From assembly GCA_007127655.1 (NCBI GenBank), contig SKYX01000301.1:1-17118 (forward strand): a stretch of 17,118 nt of DNA, written 5' to 3'. Source of the DNA: Desulfonatronum sp. GTDB lineage: Bacteria; Desulfobacterota; Desulfovibrionia; Desulfovibrionales; Desulfonatronaceae. A program made the position numbers and the translations under genes. The notes under the pieces were generated by a model that was given only the letters and a program-made list of their open reading frames with translations, made no database searches and had not been told where the DNA came from. Each line of letters begins with the position of its first letter. Positions within the stretch are counted from its first letter, which is position 1. Below are positions 1-6,932 of this stretch, one piece after another.

Positions 1-1
1 C

Positions 2-1249
2 CTGCACTCCAAGGCCCTGCGCCTGGTCGCCGCAATCCTTTTGGTCCTGGGACTGGTCCCGGGCATGCCGACCATGATGTTCCTTCTTTTCGCGGGAATG
101 ATCTACGGAATCTCCGTTGTTGCCGGGAGAATCCAAGCCGAATCCGGTCAAGCCGCGGAAGAAGCGAAAAAAAAACCAACCCCCAGCCTGGACACTCCGG
201 AAGAAGTTCAGGCATTACTGCCCCTGGACGCCCTGGAACTGGAAGTGGGCTACGGCCTGATCCCCCTGGTGGACGAGGACCAGAACGGCAACCTGCTGGC
301 CCGCATCCGCTCCATCCGCCGTCAGTTCGCCCTGGATATGGGCGTAATCATTCCCTCGCTGCATCTGCGCGACAACTTGCAGCTCAAGCCCGGCCAGTAT
401 GTGGTCATGATCAAGGGCAACCAGGTGGCGTCCGCGGAAATTCTCATCGACCACTTTCTGGCCATGGATCCCGGCGACGCCAAACACCGCATCCAGGGCG
501 TGGAAACCCGGGAACCGGCCTTCAACCTGCCGGCCCTGTGGATACCGGACAAGCAAAAAGACGAGGCCATGCTCGCCGGGTACACAGTAGTGGACCCGTC
601 CACGGTCATCGCCACCCACATCACCGAGGTCTTCCGCCGCAACCTGCACGAATTCTTGGGCCGCCAGGAGGTCCAGTCTCTCTTGGACAATTTGGCCAAA
701 CGCGCCCCCAAGGTCATAGAAGAGTTGGTGCCGGGCATCATGTCCCTGGGGACCGTCCAGCGGGTGCTACAGAACCTGGTTCGCGAACAGGTTTCCATCC
801 GGGACATGCTGACCATCGTGGAAACCCTGGCCGACTTCGGCCCGTCCATCAAGGACCCGGACCTGCTCACGGAATACGTCCGCGGACGCATGGCCCGGAC
901 CATCGTCAAACCCTATCTTGCCGGAGGAAGCAACTTGGCCGTGATCATTCTGGACCAGGACTGGGAGCGCCTGCTTCAGGAGAACCTCCGCAAGACCGAA
1001 CAGGGGACCTATCTGAACATCGACCCCGGTCACGGCCAAAAGCTGATCCAAGGTTTACAGTCGGCCATGGAGCAGGCCATGGTCGCCGAGGGCCAACCCG
1101 TGGTGCTGACCACGCCCAGCCTGCGCTCGCATCTCGCCCAGCTCATCACCCGCTTCATCCCCACGCTGCCCATCATTTCCCAGGCCGAAATTCCCGCGGG
1201 GATCAACCTGCAGTCCGCGGCAACGGTGAGGATGGCCCATGCAGGTTAA
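2..1249 (+). CDS. flhA: FlhA, flagellar type III export gate protein (5'-truncated)
   Basis: The reading frame is open from the window edge, so the N-terminal part lies outside; 415 of roughly 700 residues are present. FlhA forms the nonameric ring of the flagellar export gate in the inner membrane, and its cytoplasmic domain docks chaperone-substrate complexes. The visible part starts with two hydrophobic segments (about residues 5-22 and 25-45 of the fragment). A short charged linker follows, and then the whole cytoplasmic domain, with family-typical stretches such as LEVGYGLIPLVD, LRDNLQLKPGQYVVMIKG, DPSTVIATHITEV and LGTVQRVLQNLVRE. It ends in TRFIPTLPIISQAEIPAG, close to the usual FlhA C-terminus. 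Its last 11 bases overlap flhF, the standard partner in this order. Identification is secure; only the truncation is a limit. Confidence 0.97.
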   Translation: MHSKALRLVAAILLVLGLVPGMPTMMFLLFAGMIYGISVVAGRIQAESGQAAEEAKKKPTPSLDTPEEVQALLPLDALELEVGYGLIPLVDEDQNGNLLARIRSIRRQFALDMGVIIPSLHLRDNLQLKPGQYVVMIKGNQVASAEILIDHFLAMDPGDAKHRIQGVETREPAFNLPALWIPDKQKDEAMLAGYTVVDPSTVIATHITEVFRRNLHEFLGRQEVQSLLDNLAKRAPKVIEELVPGIMSLGTVQRVLQNLVREQVSIRDMLTIVETLADFGPSIKDPDLLTEYVRGRMARTIVKPYLAGGSNLAVIILDQDWERLLQENLRKTEQGTYLNIDPGHGQKLIQGLQSAMEQAMVAEGQPVVLTTPSLRSHLAQLITRFIPTLPIISQAEIPAGINLQSAATVRMAHAG

Positions 1250-2336
1250 GACCTTTCGCGGACCGGACACGCGGACCGTGCTCAAGCAAATCCGCGCCGA
1301 ACTGGGGCCGGACGCGGTCATTCTCAGCACCCAGAACGGAACAGAGAATGGTCGCCCCTGCTGTGAAATCATGGCCGCCATGGAGCCGCCGCCCGTGGGG
1401 AACCGGCTCACGAATCCGGGGCAGCCGGATATCGCCGCCCCTTCGGGCGGGGCCTATCCGGGCTGGAAACAGATGCACCAGGAGTGGACGTGCCTTAAGG
1501 AGCACCTGTTTAGCGTCCTCAAGCCCCAGGCGGACTACAATCTTCTCTCTCCCCGCCAGCGCCAAGCCCTGGAATATCTGGAACGGGAGGAAGTCCTGCC
1601 CGAGGTGGCCATGCACCTGTGGCGAGCTCTGAAAAACGCACCCGAGAAATCCATTCTGGAGGAACTGCGGAACATCGTGGCCGTCAAGCCGTGGACCGGA
1701 AGGCACTGGCCGGAAAAGCTGCACGCCTTCGTCGGCCCGCATGGTTCGGGCAAAACATCGTCGCTGTTACGCTTGGCCCTGAACCTGCGCCGAGAATTTC
1801 CCAACCGCAGGATCGCCCTGGCCAACGCGGACCAGCATCATGGCAAGGGTCGCTTGTTGCTACAGCATTACGCTGAGTTGGGAGAATTCCCCTTCGTGGA
1901 CCTGCGCTTGCCCGAGGATTGGCGGCGTCTGCTTCGCGAAGCCTACGATATGGTCTTCATCGACCTGCCCGGCCTGCCGGGGGGAGACCATCTTGACGCT
2001 TGGCTGATGGACAAGGAAATCTCCCTGAAGGGCAACTGTGCCGTGCACTTGGTCCTCAGCCCCCATTACTCCAACACGATCCTTCAGCGGTTTATTGAGA
2101 AATTTCAAATCCCAGCCCTGTCCAGCCTGATCTGGACCAAGCTGGACGAGGCGGAAAGCTACGGTTCCCTGGTGAACATCGGCTACTCCACCCGACTCCC
2201 CGTCTCCGCCCTGTCCTACGGCACGTCGCTGAATTCCAGCCTGGCTCCGGCGGATCACCAGAACCTCTGGAAACTGGTCTTCACCCACCGCCTGCCCACG
2301 ACCCTCGGGGGCGGGCCGGAAAGACCTTTGCACTGA
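1239..2336 (+). CDS. flhF: FlhF, SRP-type GTPase for flagellar placement, with degenerate G motifs
   Basis: FlhF (365 aa) is an SRP-family GTPase that recruits the first flagellar components to the pole. The N-terminus MQVKTFRGPDTRTVLKQIRAELGPDAVILS is the family hallmark and fixes the ATG start, which lies inside flhA behind a GAGG ribosome site. A variable linker (about residues 35-160) precedes the NG domain. The P-loop GPHGSGKTS (166-174) and the G4 motif TKLDE (300-304) are intact. The usual DTYR region is replaced by a NADQHHGKGR stretch (196-205), and the usual DTAGR motif reads DLPGL (242-246). Neighbours on both sides (flhA, flhG) make the assignment firm, but catalysis may be altered. 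FlhG normally controls FlhF, and its gene follows 30 bases later. Confidence 0.93.
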   Translation: MQVKTFRGPDTRTVLKQIRAELGPDAVILSTQNGTENGRPCCEIMAAMEPPPVGNRLTNPGQPDIAAPSGGAYPGWKQMHQEWTCLKEHLFSVLKPQADYNLLSPRQRQALEYLEREEVLPEVAMHLWRALKNAPEKSILEELRNIVAVKPWTGRHWPEKLHAFVGPHGSGKTSSLLRLALNLRREFPNRRIALANADQHHGKGRLLLQHYAELGEFPFVDLRLPEDWRRLLREAYDMVFIDLPGLPGGDHLDAWLMDKEISLKGNCAVHLVLSPHYSNTILQRFIEKFQIPALSSLIWTKLDEAESYGSLVNIGYSTRLPVSALSYGTSLNSSLAPADHQNLWKLVFTHRLPTTLGGGPERPLH

Positions 2337-2366
2337 CGACGAACTTCACGTATTTGCGAGGAAACC

Positions 2367-3191
2367 ATGACGCGCACGAACGAGCACAACCCCCTAGTTC
2401 TCTCCATAACTTCCGGCAAAGGCGGTGTGGGCAAGACCAACCTCTCCGTGAACCTGGCCTACGCTCTCCATAAGATGGGCAAACGGGTCCTGTTGATGGA
2501 TGCGGACCTGGGGCTGGCCAACGTGGATATTCTGTTGGGCCTGGCCCCGGAATACAATATCTTTCACCTCGTCTACGATGAAAAGAGGCTGGACCAGGTG
2601 CTGGTTCGGACGGAGTACGGATTTTCCATTCTCCCGGCGTCCTCCGGCGTGCCGGAAATGCTCAAACTGTCCACCGGCCAAAAGCTGGAGATGATCGAGG
2701 CTCTGGAGCCCTTGGGGCAGGAGACGGACATCCTGATTGTGGACACCGGGGCCGGGATCGGGGATAATGTCATGTACTTCAATCTGGCCGTACAGGAGCG
2801 GATTCTGATTCTGACCCCGGAACCCACTGCCTTGACCGACGCCTACGCGACGATCAAGGTCCTGCACAACAAACACGGCGTACACAGGTTCCGAGTGGTC
2901 GTGAACATGGCCGCGGACCCAAAACAGGCCAAGCAAACCTTCCAACGACTGGCCGCGGCTTGCGACAAATTCCTGGACGGCGTTTCCCTGGACCTGATCG
3001 GTTCGCTGCCTCAGGACCCGGCTGTCAGGCAGTCCGTTACCCGCCAGGTGCCGTTCTGCCACGCCCTTCCGTCCTCGGCGGCGGCCCAGGCCGTGAGAAA
3101 AATCGCCGAAAACATCCTGGCCTGGCCGCAATCAGCCAAAACCGATGGCAATATCAAATTCTTCTGGAAAAAACTCCTCTTCAACACCTAA
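2367..3191 (+). CDS. flhG: FlhG (FleN/YlxH), MinD-like ATPase controlling flagellar number
   Basis: This 274-residue ParA/MinD-type ATPase acts with FlhF to set flagellar number and position at the membrane. The deviant Walker A KGGVGKT lies at residues 18-24. The Walker A' region LLMDADLGLANVDILLG follows, with DAD at 45-47, and the Walker B strand ILIVDTGAGIGDNV has its aspartate at 126. The motif LTPEPTALTDAYATIKVL is typical of FlhG and separates it from MinD proper. A GAGGA ribosome site five bases before the ATG supports the start. The C-terminus ends in a lysine- and aromatic-rich tail (FFWKKLLF) that could act as a membrane-targeting helix; this is inference. The last 47 bases overlap fliA. 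The family is sure; the exact cellular output (polar single or multiple flagella) cannot be read from sequence. Confidence 0.95.
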   Translation: MTRTNEHNPLVLSITSGKGGVGKTNLSVNLAYALHKMGKRVLLMDADLGLANVDILLGLAPEYNIFHLVYDEKRLDQVLVRTEYGFSILPASSGVPEMLKLSTGQKLEMIEALEPLGQETDILIVDTGAGIGDNVMYFNLAVQERILILTPEPTALTDAYATIKVLHNKHGVHRFRVVVNMAADPKQAKQTFQRLAAACDKFLDGVSLDLIGSLPQDPAVRQSVTRQVPFCHALPSSAAAQAVRKIAENILAWPQSAKTDGNIKFFWKKLLFNT

Positions 3192-3960
3192 CCACTGGCA
3201 GCGCTTTGAAGAAGGTCGTTTGGCGTGGAGCACCGCTGACCCCGAGGTCCGAGGAGCCATTGTTGCGCACTATGCCCCGAAGATAAAAATTATCGCCCTG
3301 CGCATGAAGGCCAAGCTCCCCCAGCATATCGAGCTGGGAGAACTGCTCAGCGCGGGCAGCCTCGGTCTGATCGAATCCCTGGAGAAATTCCAGGTGGACA
3401 TGGGTATCAAATTCGAGACCTACGCGGAAAACAGAATCAAGGGGGCCATGCTGGACGAACTGCGGCGCATGGACTGGTTCACCCGGGGACTGCGCCAACG
3501 GGTCCGGGTTTTGGAAGAAAACATGCGCAAGGTGGAGCAACATACCGGACGGGTTCCCACCACCGAAGAACTCCAAACCATGACCGGCCTGAGCGCCAAA
3601 GAGATCCAGGAAGGTCTGGAGGCTCTGCAAAATCAAGTTTGTATCAGCCTGGATGGTCTGGAAGACCATCTCCTTCGTTCTACGAGCACGACCCAAAACG
3701 ATCCCTTCACCCATACCCTGCACCAACAACTGATTGACAAACTTGCGCAACTTATCGATGAATTGACCGCAAGGGAGCAGATGGTCCTTTCCCTGTACTA
3801 CGCCGACGAGTTGAACATGCGGGAGACCGCCCTGGTGATGAACATTACCGAGGGCCGGGTGTCCCAGTTGCACTCCCAGGCCCTGGGCAAACTCCGGGAC
3901 AAGTTCGCCAAGCTTCAAGCATCCAGCCCTCACCAAAAGCAAACAAGGAGACAAGCCTGA
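3145..3960 (+). CDS. fliA: FliA, flagellar sigma factor sigma-28
   Basis: This 271-residue alternative sigma factor directs RNA polymerase to late flagellar and chemotaxis promoters. Region 2 is clear: ELLSAGSLGLIESLEKF, then FETYAENRIKGAMLDELRRMDW at about residues 90-111, the standard FliA signature. Region 3 covers about 118-165. Region 4 has the helix-turn-helix LTAREQMVLSLYYADELNMRETALVMNITEGRVSQLHSQAL (about 208-247). Region 1.1 is absent, as expected for this class. The ATG at 3145 lies inside flhG. The next in-frame Met is residue 54, within region 2, so the upstream start is needed, although its ribosome site is weak and translational coupling to flhG is likely. The stop shares one base with the cheY start. 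FliA activity is normally held by the anti-sigma factor FlgM, which is not in this window. Confidence 0.95.
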   Translation: MAISNSSGKNSSSTPNHWQRFEEGRLAWSTADPEVRGAIVAHYAPKIKIIALRMKAKLPQHIELGELLSAGSLGLIESLEKFQVDMGIKFETYAENRIKGAMLDELRRMDWFTRGLRQRVRVLEENMRKVEQHTGRVPTTEELQTMTGLSAKEIQEGLEALQNQVCISLDGLEDHLLRSTSTTQNDPFTHTLHQQLIDKLAQLIDELTAREQMVLSLYYADELNMRETALVMNITEGRVSQLHSQALGKLRDKFAKLQASSPHQKQTRRQA

Positions 3961-4340
3961 TGAGTTACGACAAAAGCATGCGCGTTCTCGTCGTCGACGA
4001 CTTCTCGACGATGCGGCGGATCATCAAGAACATTCTGCGTCAGTTGGGATTCACGAATATCGTCGAGGCCGACGATGGAACCACGGCCTGGGAAGTTCTG
4101 AACAAGGAACAGATCGACTTCGTGATTTCCGACTGGAACATGCCCAAGATGACCGGCATCGAACTGTTGCGCAAAGTTCGGGCCAGCGAGGAGTACGCCG
4201 ACGTCCCCTTTCTGATGGTCACCGCCGAGGGTCTTCAGGAGAACATCATCGAGGCGGTCCAGGCCAAGGTTTCCAACTATATCGTCAAACCGTTCACCCC
4301 GGAGACCCTCGGCCAGAAAATCGACAAGATTTTCGCATGA
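3960..4340 (+). CDS. cheY: CheY, single-domain chemotaxis response regulator
   Basis: This 126-residue stand-alone receiver domain, when phosphorylated by CheA, binds the flagellar switch and changes motor rotation. All receiver residues are in place: acidic pair D13-D14, phospho-acceptor D58 in SDWNMP, T88 and K110 in VKPF. The sequence (MRRIIKNILRQLGF, DWNMPKMTGIELLRKVR, KVSNYIVKPFTPETL) is of the motor-binding CheY type rather than a generic response-regulator fragment. The start overlaps the fliA stop by one base (TGATG) and has an AAGGAG ribosome site nine bases upstream. A 176-base gap follows before the next gene, the longest in the operon. That gap could hold a further promoter, but I recognise no clear sigma-28 or sigma-54 motif in it. 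Confidence 0.96.
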   Translation: MSYDKSMRVLVVDDFSTMRRIIKNILRQLGFTNIVEADDGTTAWEVLNKEQIDFVISDWNMPKMTGIELLRKVRASEEYADVPFLMVTAEGLQENIIEAVQAKVSNYIVKPFTPETLGQKIDKIFA

Positions 4341-4516
4341 CGACATCCTGTTTTTTCGTTTCCTTCACGGCCCACGGCCCTTGGTACTCCTCTCCGCTGA
4401 TCGGGCGCGTCCGAAGAGGGAGGATGGTCCCCGGGTGCGCTCCATTCCGAAGATGAACATCGACCCTGCGGCAACAGCCTTGAAAACCCAACGAGGATCT
4501 GCGAAGGGCATCGTCC

Positions 4517-5191
4517 ATGGCTACTCCCCCGGCACCGCCACCGAATGAAGTCAATCCCTTGGAACGGGACGAGGAGATCCTCGAGCTTGAGCCAAAGTCG
4601 GCTCAGGCAACTCAGAAGGTCACCCTGGACCTGGACGATGCTCCGTTTCTTGACGACATTGACGAAGAGCCCCCTGATGAAGAGGTCAAGCCGGAAGCTC
4701 CGGACGTAGAAAAGGGCGAGGGCGAACCGAAGTCCGGAAAGTCGTACCGCCTGACTTTGATCATCGGCGGAGTCGTCGTGGCGCTTTTGCTGGCCGGTCT
4801 GGCTTTCTGGCTTACGCGGCCGCCTCCGGAACCGGCACAGCCTGAACCGGAACCGCTCCAACAGCCCCAGCCCGCGCCCGAACCCAAGCCTGAGGAATAC
4901 ACCGTCGATCTCAAGCCGTTCTGGGTCGCCTATACCCAGGGTGAGGAGGTCGCGTTTCTTTCCTTGCGTCTGACCCTGACCATGGAAGGGTCGACAAGGT
5001 ATGTGGAGGTCCAGCGCAAGGAGATCATTCTTCGGGATGCGATTTATTACTTTTTGAACAACCGCCCGATCCCCGAAATCAAGCGCGAGGATGCCGCCGA
5101 CGCACTGAAGGCGGACCTGATGTCGGTCATGAACCAGCACCTGAGCAACCCATTGAACGACATCCTGATCAAGGAGTATCTGGTGCGATAA
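4517..5191 (+). CDS. FliL-like flagellar basal-body-associated membrane protein
   Basis: The protein (224 aa) has an acidic cytoplasmic region of about 75 residues, a single membrane helix (about 79-99), a proline/glutamate-rich linker (about 101-127) and a periplasmic domain. The periplasmic domain carries a FliL-like pattern: VAFLSLRLTLTMEG, then a helix reading RDAIYYFLNNRPIPEI, and a C-terminal DILIKEYLVR strand. FliL surrounds the stator at the motor and supports torque and stator stability. Placement after cheY in a flagellar operon agrees. It is longer than ordinary FliL (about 150-180 aa) because of the acidic head and the linker. Start: the first ATG after an in-frame stop at about 4490, with AAGGG eight bases before it. 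The domain call rests on pattern and context, so another FliL paralogue or a FliL-fold relative is possible. Confidence 0.75.
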   Translation: MATPPAPPPNEVNPLERDEEILELEPKSAQATQKVTLDLDDAPFLDDIDEEPPDEEVKPEAPDVEKGEGEPKSGKSYRLTLIIGGVVVALLLAGLAFWLTRPPPEPAQPEPEPLQQPQPAPEPKPEEYTVDLKPFWVAYTQGEEVAFLSLRLTLTMEGSTRYVEVQRKEIILRDAIYYFLNNRPIPEIKREDAADALKADLMSVMNQHLSNPLNDILIKEYLVR

Positions 5192-5515
5192 ATGGTTCAA
5201 CAGGTTCAGCTTCCCGTGCTCCTTTCCCTGCTGCCCAAGGTCGGCAAGATGATCCAGGCCGAGCAGGATCGGCCGTTCATGCAGCAGGCTTTAGCCGGAA
5301 GCCTGATGCAGGAGGCCCTGAAAAAGGAGCGGGCCCGGATCCCGGAAGTGAAAAAGACCGAAGAGTCTTTTCAGGTCCGTCCCGAAGATGAACAAGACCA
5401 GGGTCGGGGAGGTCGACAACCTCGTCGGGATCATCGGCGTCAAGGGGAGGCCGATGAAGAGCCTGCGGCGGGAAAAGCCCCCTGGTCCGGTCAAATCGTC
5501 AATCTCAAAATTTGA
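5192..5515 (+). CDS. Small uncharacterised protein of the flagellar operon
   Basis: A 107-residue protein whose ATG directly follows the stop of the FliL-like gene, so the two are probably translationally coupled. I do not recognise a named family. The N-terminal half is ordered and amphipathic (VQLPVLLSLLPKVGKMIQ, then a likely helix about 28-50). The middle and C-terminal part is highly charged and rich in E, R, Q and G (about 55-95), probably disordered, and ends in a short hydrophobic strand GQIVNLKI. There is no signal peptide or membrane helix. The position between FliL-like and coiled-coil membrane proteins suggests a cytoplasmic accessory role in motility; this is inference from context only. 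Confidence 0.7.
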   Translation: MVQQVQLPVLLSLLPKVGKMIQAEQDRPFMQQALAGSLMQEALKKERARIPEVKKTEESFQVRPEDEQDQGRGGRQPRRDHRRQGEADEEPAAGKAPWSGQIVNLKI

Positions 5516-5562
5516 ATACGGACGCAGGCAATTGAAACGTCGTTCTTTCACGGTCAAAGACC

Positions 5563-5985
5563 ATGCACACCTCATACTGGATCATACTCGTCTTGAGCCT
5601 GCTGGAAGTGGCCCTTTTGGCCGGGGTGATCACGTTCTTTTTTCGCCTGCGCCGTTCCGAGCAACTCCTGGCCAAGCTGCAAAATAGTCAGAATGAATTC
5701 CTGGGGAAGATCGAAAAAAGTGTGGACCTGGAGCAGCAGTTTCTGAACAATTTCGCCGAGCGGCAAACCGAACTGCTGCACCTGGAAACGCAGCTCGCTG
5801 AACGGGAAAAACAGCTCCGCAGCCTGCTCCAGCAGGCCGAAAGTCTCGCCCAGTCCCCTCAATTTCTGCGCCAAGTCATCCTCTCGGGACACCGCAAGGG
5901 TCGCTCCATCAAGTCCTTGGCCCAATCCACGGGCTTGAGCACCGATGAAGTCGAACTGATTCTGGAACAGGGCGGATCGTCGTGA
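5563..5985 (+). CDS. Single-pass membrane coiled-coil protein with C-terminal HTH-like segment (DUF2802/DUF6115-like)
   Basis: The 140-residue protein begins with a membrane helix (about residues 5-28) with little before it. A long charged heptad-rich segment (about 30-105) should form a coiled coil in the cytoplasm. The C-terminal segment GRSIKSLAQSTGLSTDEVELIL (about 112-134) resembles a small helix-turn-helix. This layout matches small membrane proteins found at the end of flagellar/chemotaxis operons, such as the DUF2802 type and the SwrB/YlxL type of Bacillus. SwrB is known to promote activation of the flagellar export apparatus. The link to those families is by architecture and context, not by a computed match. 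It has a weak ribosome site, and its stop overlaps the GTG start of the next gene by four bases (GTGA). Confidence 0.72.
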   Translation: MHTSYWIILVLSLLEVALLAGVITFFFRLRRSEQLLAKLQNSQNEFLGKIEKSVDLEQQFLNNFAERQTELLHLETQLAEREKQLRSLLQQAESLAQSPQFLRQVILSGHRKGRSIKSLAQSTGLSTDEVELILEQGGSS

Positions 5986-6932
5986 GGCGCTGGGGCGGCC
6001 CAACCTCCCCGTTCCATGCGACGCCTGAACGGGTAGAACGCTTTCGCGCCGACAATCGGGTCGGCGAGCGGATATCCGGGTCATTTCTGGGCTGGGACGG
6101 TCCCGGAATCGGCTGGGTCGACTTTCAAGGGACCAAGCTACTGGCCAGGATGGCCTCGCGGCCTGAACTCGGCTCGCGCCTCCATTTTTTGGTCAAACAG
6201 CTCTTCCCGGACATTATCCTGCAAGAGCTGTCGTCCTCCGGCCTGCCCGGAACCGTTCCCCTGCTGCAACGCATTTGGACCGAACAGAGCCGTCTGGAAG
6301 CCTCACTGACCTCGCTCTGGTCGTCCGTCACTTCGGACAGCGACAACCTCGAACAGGGCCCGATTGTGAATTTTGAGCGGGACCCTGCACAAAAAAACCG
6401 GGCCCATTGCCTGGCCGATCGCTTGGCTGTGTGGCGGAAACTCCTGGACCAACACCTTGAGGCGCGCCAAAATCTCCACCGTCTGCACACGGCCCTGGAG
6501 CCGATCAACACGGAGCTGGCCGCCAGAGGGATTGGGCGCTTCTTCGCCCTGCCCTGGCTGTCCGACCGGGTCCGCGGGGCCGGGCTGCTCCTCGGGGGGG
6601 CTCCGGGAGGTGCCGGGCAAACGACTTCCGCAACACCCGCCCCTCAAGCCGTATTCACCTGCACCCATCCGCTCCTGGGGCAAATGGAGATACACTTCGT
6701 TCTGTCGGGCTCCCATTCGGGCTGGACCCTGCACCTGGACCTGGAAGCCCTCCGGTCCCAAACCATCGCCGCTGTCTCGGACTGGCTCCAGCAAGCCTTC
6801 CCCCGCCCCCAGTCCGGGGCGCTGTCCTTTCTGGGCGTCAAGCCTCTGCCTGCGGGCAAGCATTCAGGACTCCTTTCGCGCTTATTGCTCGCATCGACTC
6901 CGGGACGCCCCCGTTTGCACATCAAAGTATGA
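5982..6932 (+). CDS. Uncharacterised flagellar-operon protein, possibly FliK-like C-terminal domain
   Basis: A 316-residue protein starting with GTG in a GTGA overlap with the preceding gene and ending in an ATGA overlap with dusB. The N-terminal part (about 25-85) looks like a compact beta-rich domain (GERISGSFLGWDGPGIGWVDF, LGSRLHFLVKQLFPDIILQEL). A helical middle follows (about 95-185), then a short Gly/Ala/Thr/Pro-rich linker (about 200-222). The C-terminal stretch from about 223 (FTCTHPLLGQMEIHFVLSG, then a helix around SQTIAAVSDWLQQAF) follows the strand-strand-helix pattern of the FliK C-terminal domain, which senses hook length and switches export specificity. This is inference: FliK is usually longer and encoded with hook genes. 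A run of seven G at 6594-6600 lies in the linker without breaking the frame. Confidence 0.7.
   Translation: MRRWGGPTSPFHATPERVERFRADNRVGERISGSFLGWDGPGIGWVDFQGTKLLARMASRPELGSRLHFLVKQLFPDIILQELSSSGLPGTVPLLQRIWTEQSRLEASLTSLWSSVTSDSDNLEQGPIVNFERDPAQKNRAHCLADRLAVWRKLLDQHLEARQNLHRLHTALEPINTELAARGIGRFFALPWLSDRVRGAGLLLGGAPGGAGQTTSATPAPQAVFTCTHPLLGQMEIHFVLSGSHSGWTLHLDLEALRSQTIAAVSDWLQQAFPRPQSGALSFLGVKPLPAGKHSGLLSRLLLASTPGRPRLHIKV

Noticed and set aside
538..1632. Long plus-strand frame of 364 residues overlapping flhA and flhF
   Set aside because: It is rich in Arg, Gly, Pro and His, as expected from a shifted frame in GC-rich coding DNA, and it overlaps two certain genes.
4341..4516. Sigma-28 or sigma-54 promoter in the gap between cheY and the FliL-like gene
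   Set aside because: No convincing TGGCAC-N5-TTGCA or TAAA-N15-GCCGATAA-like element is visible.
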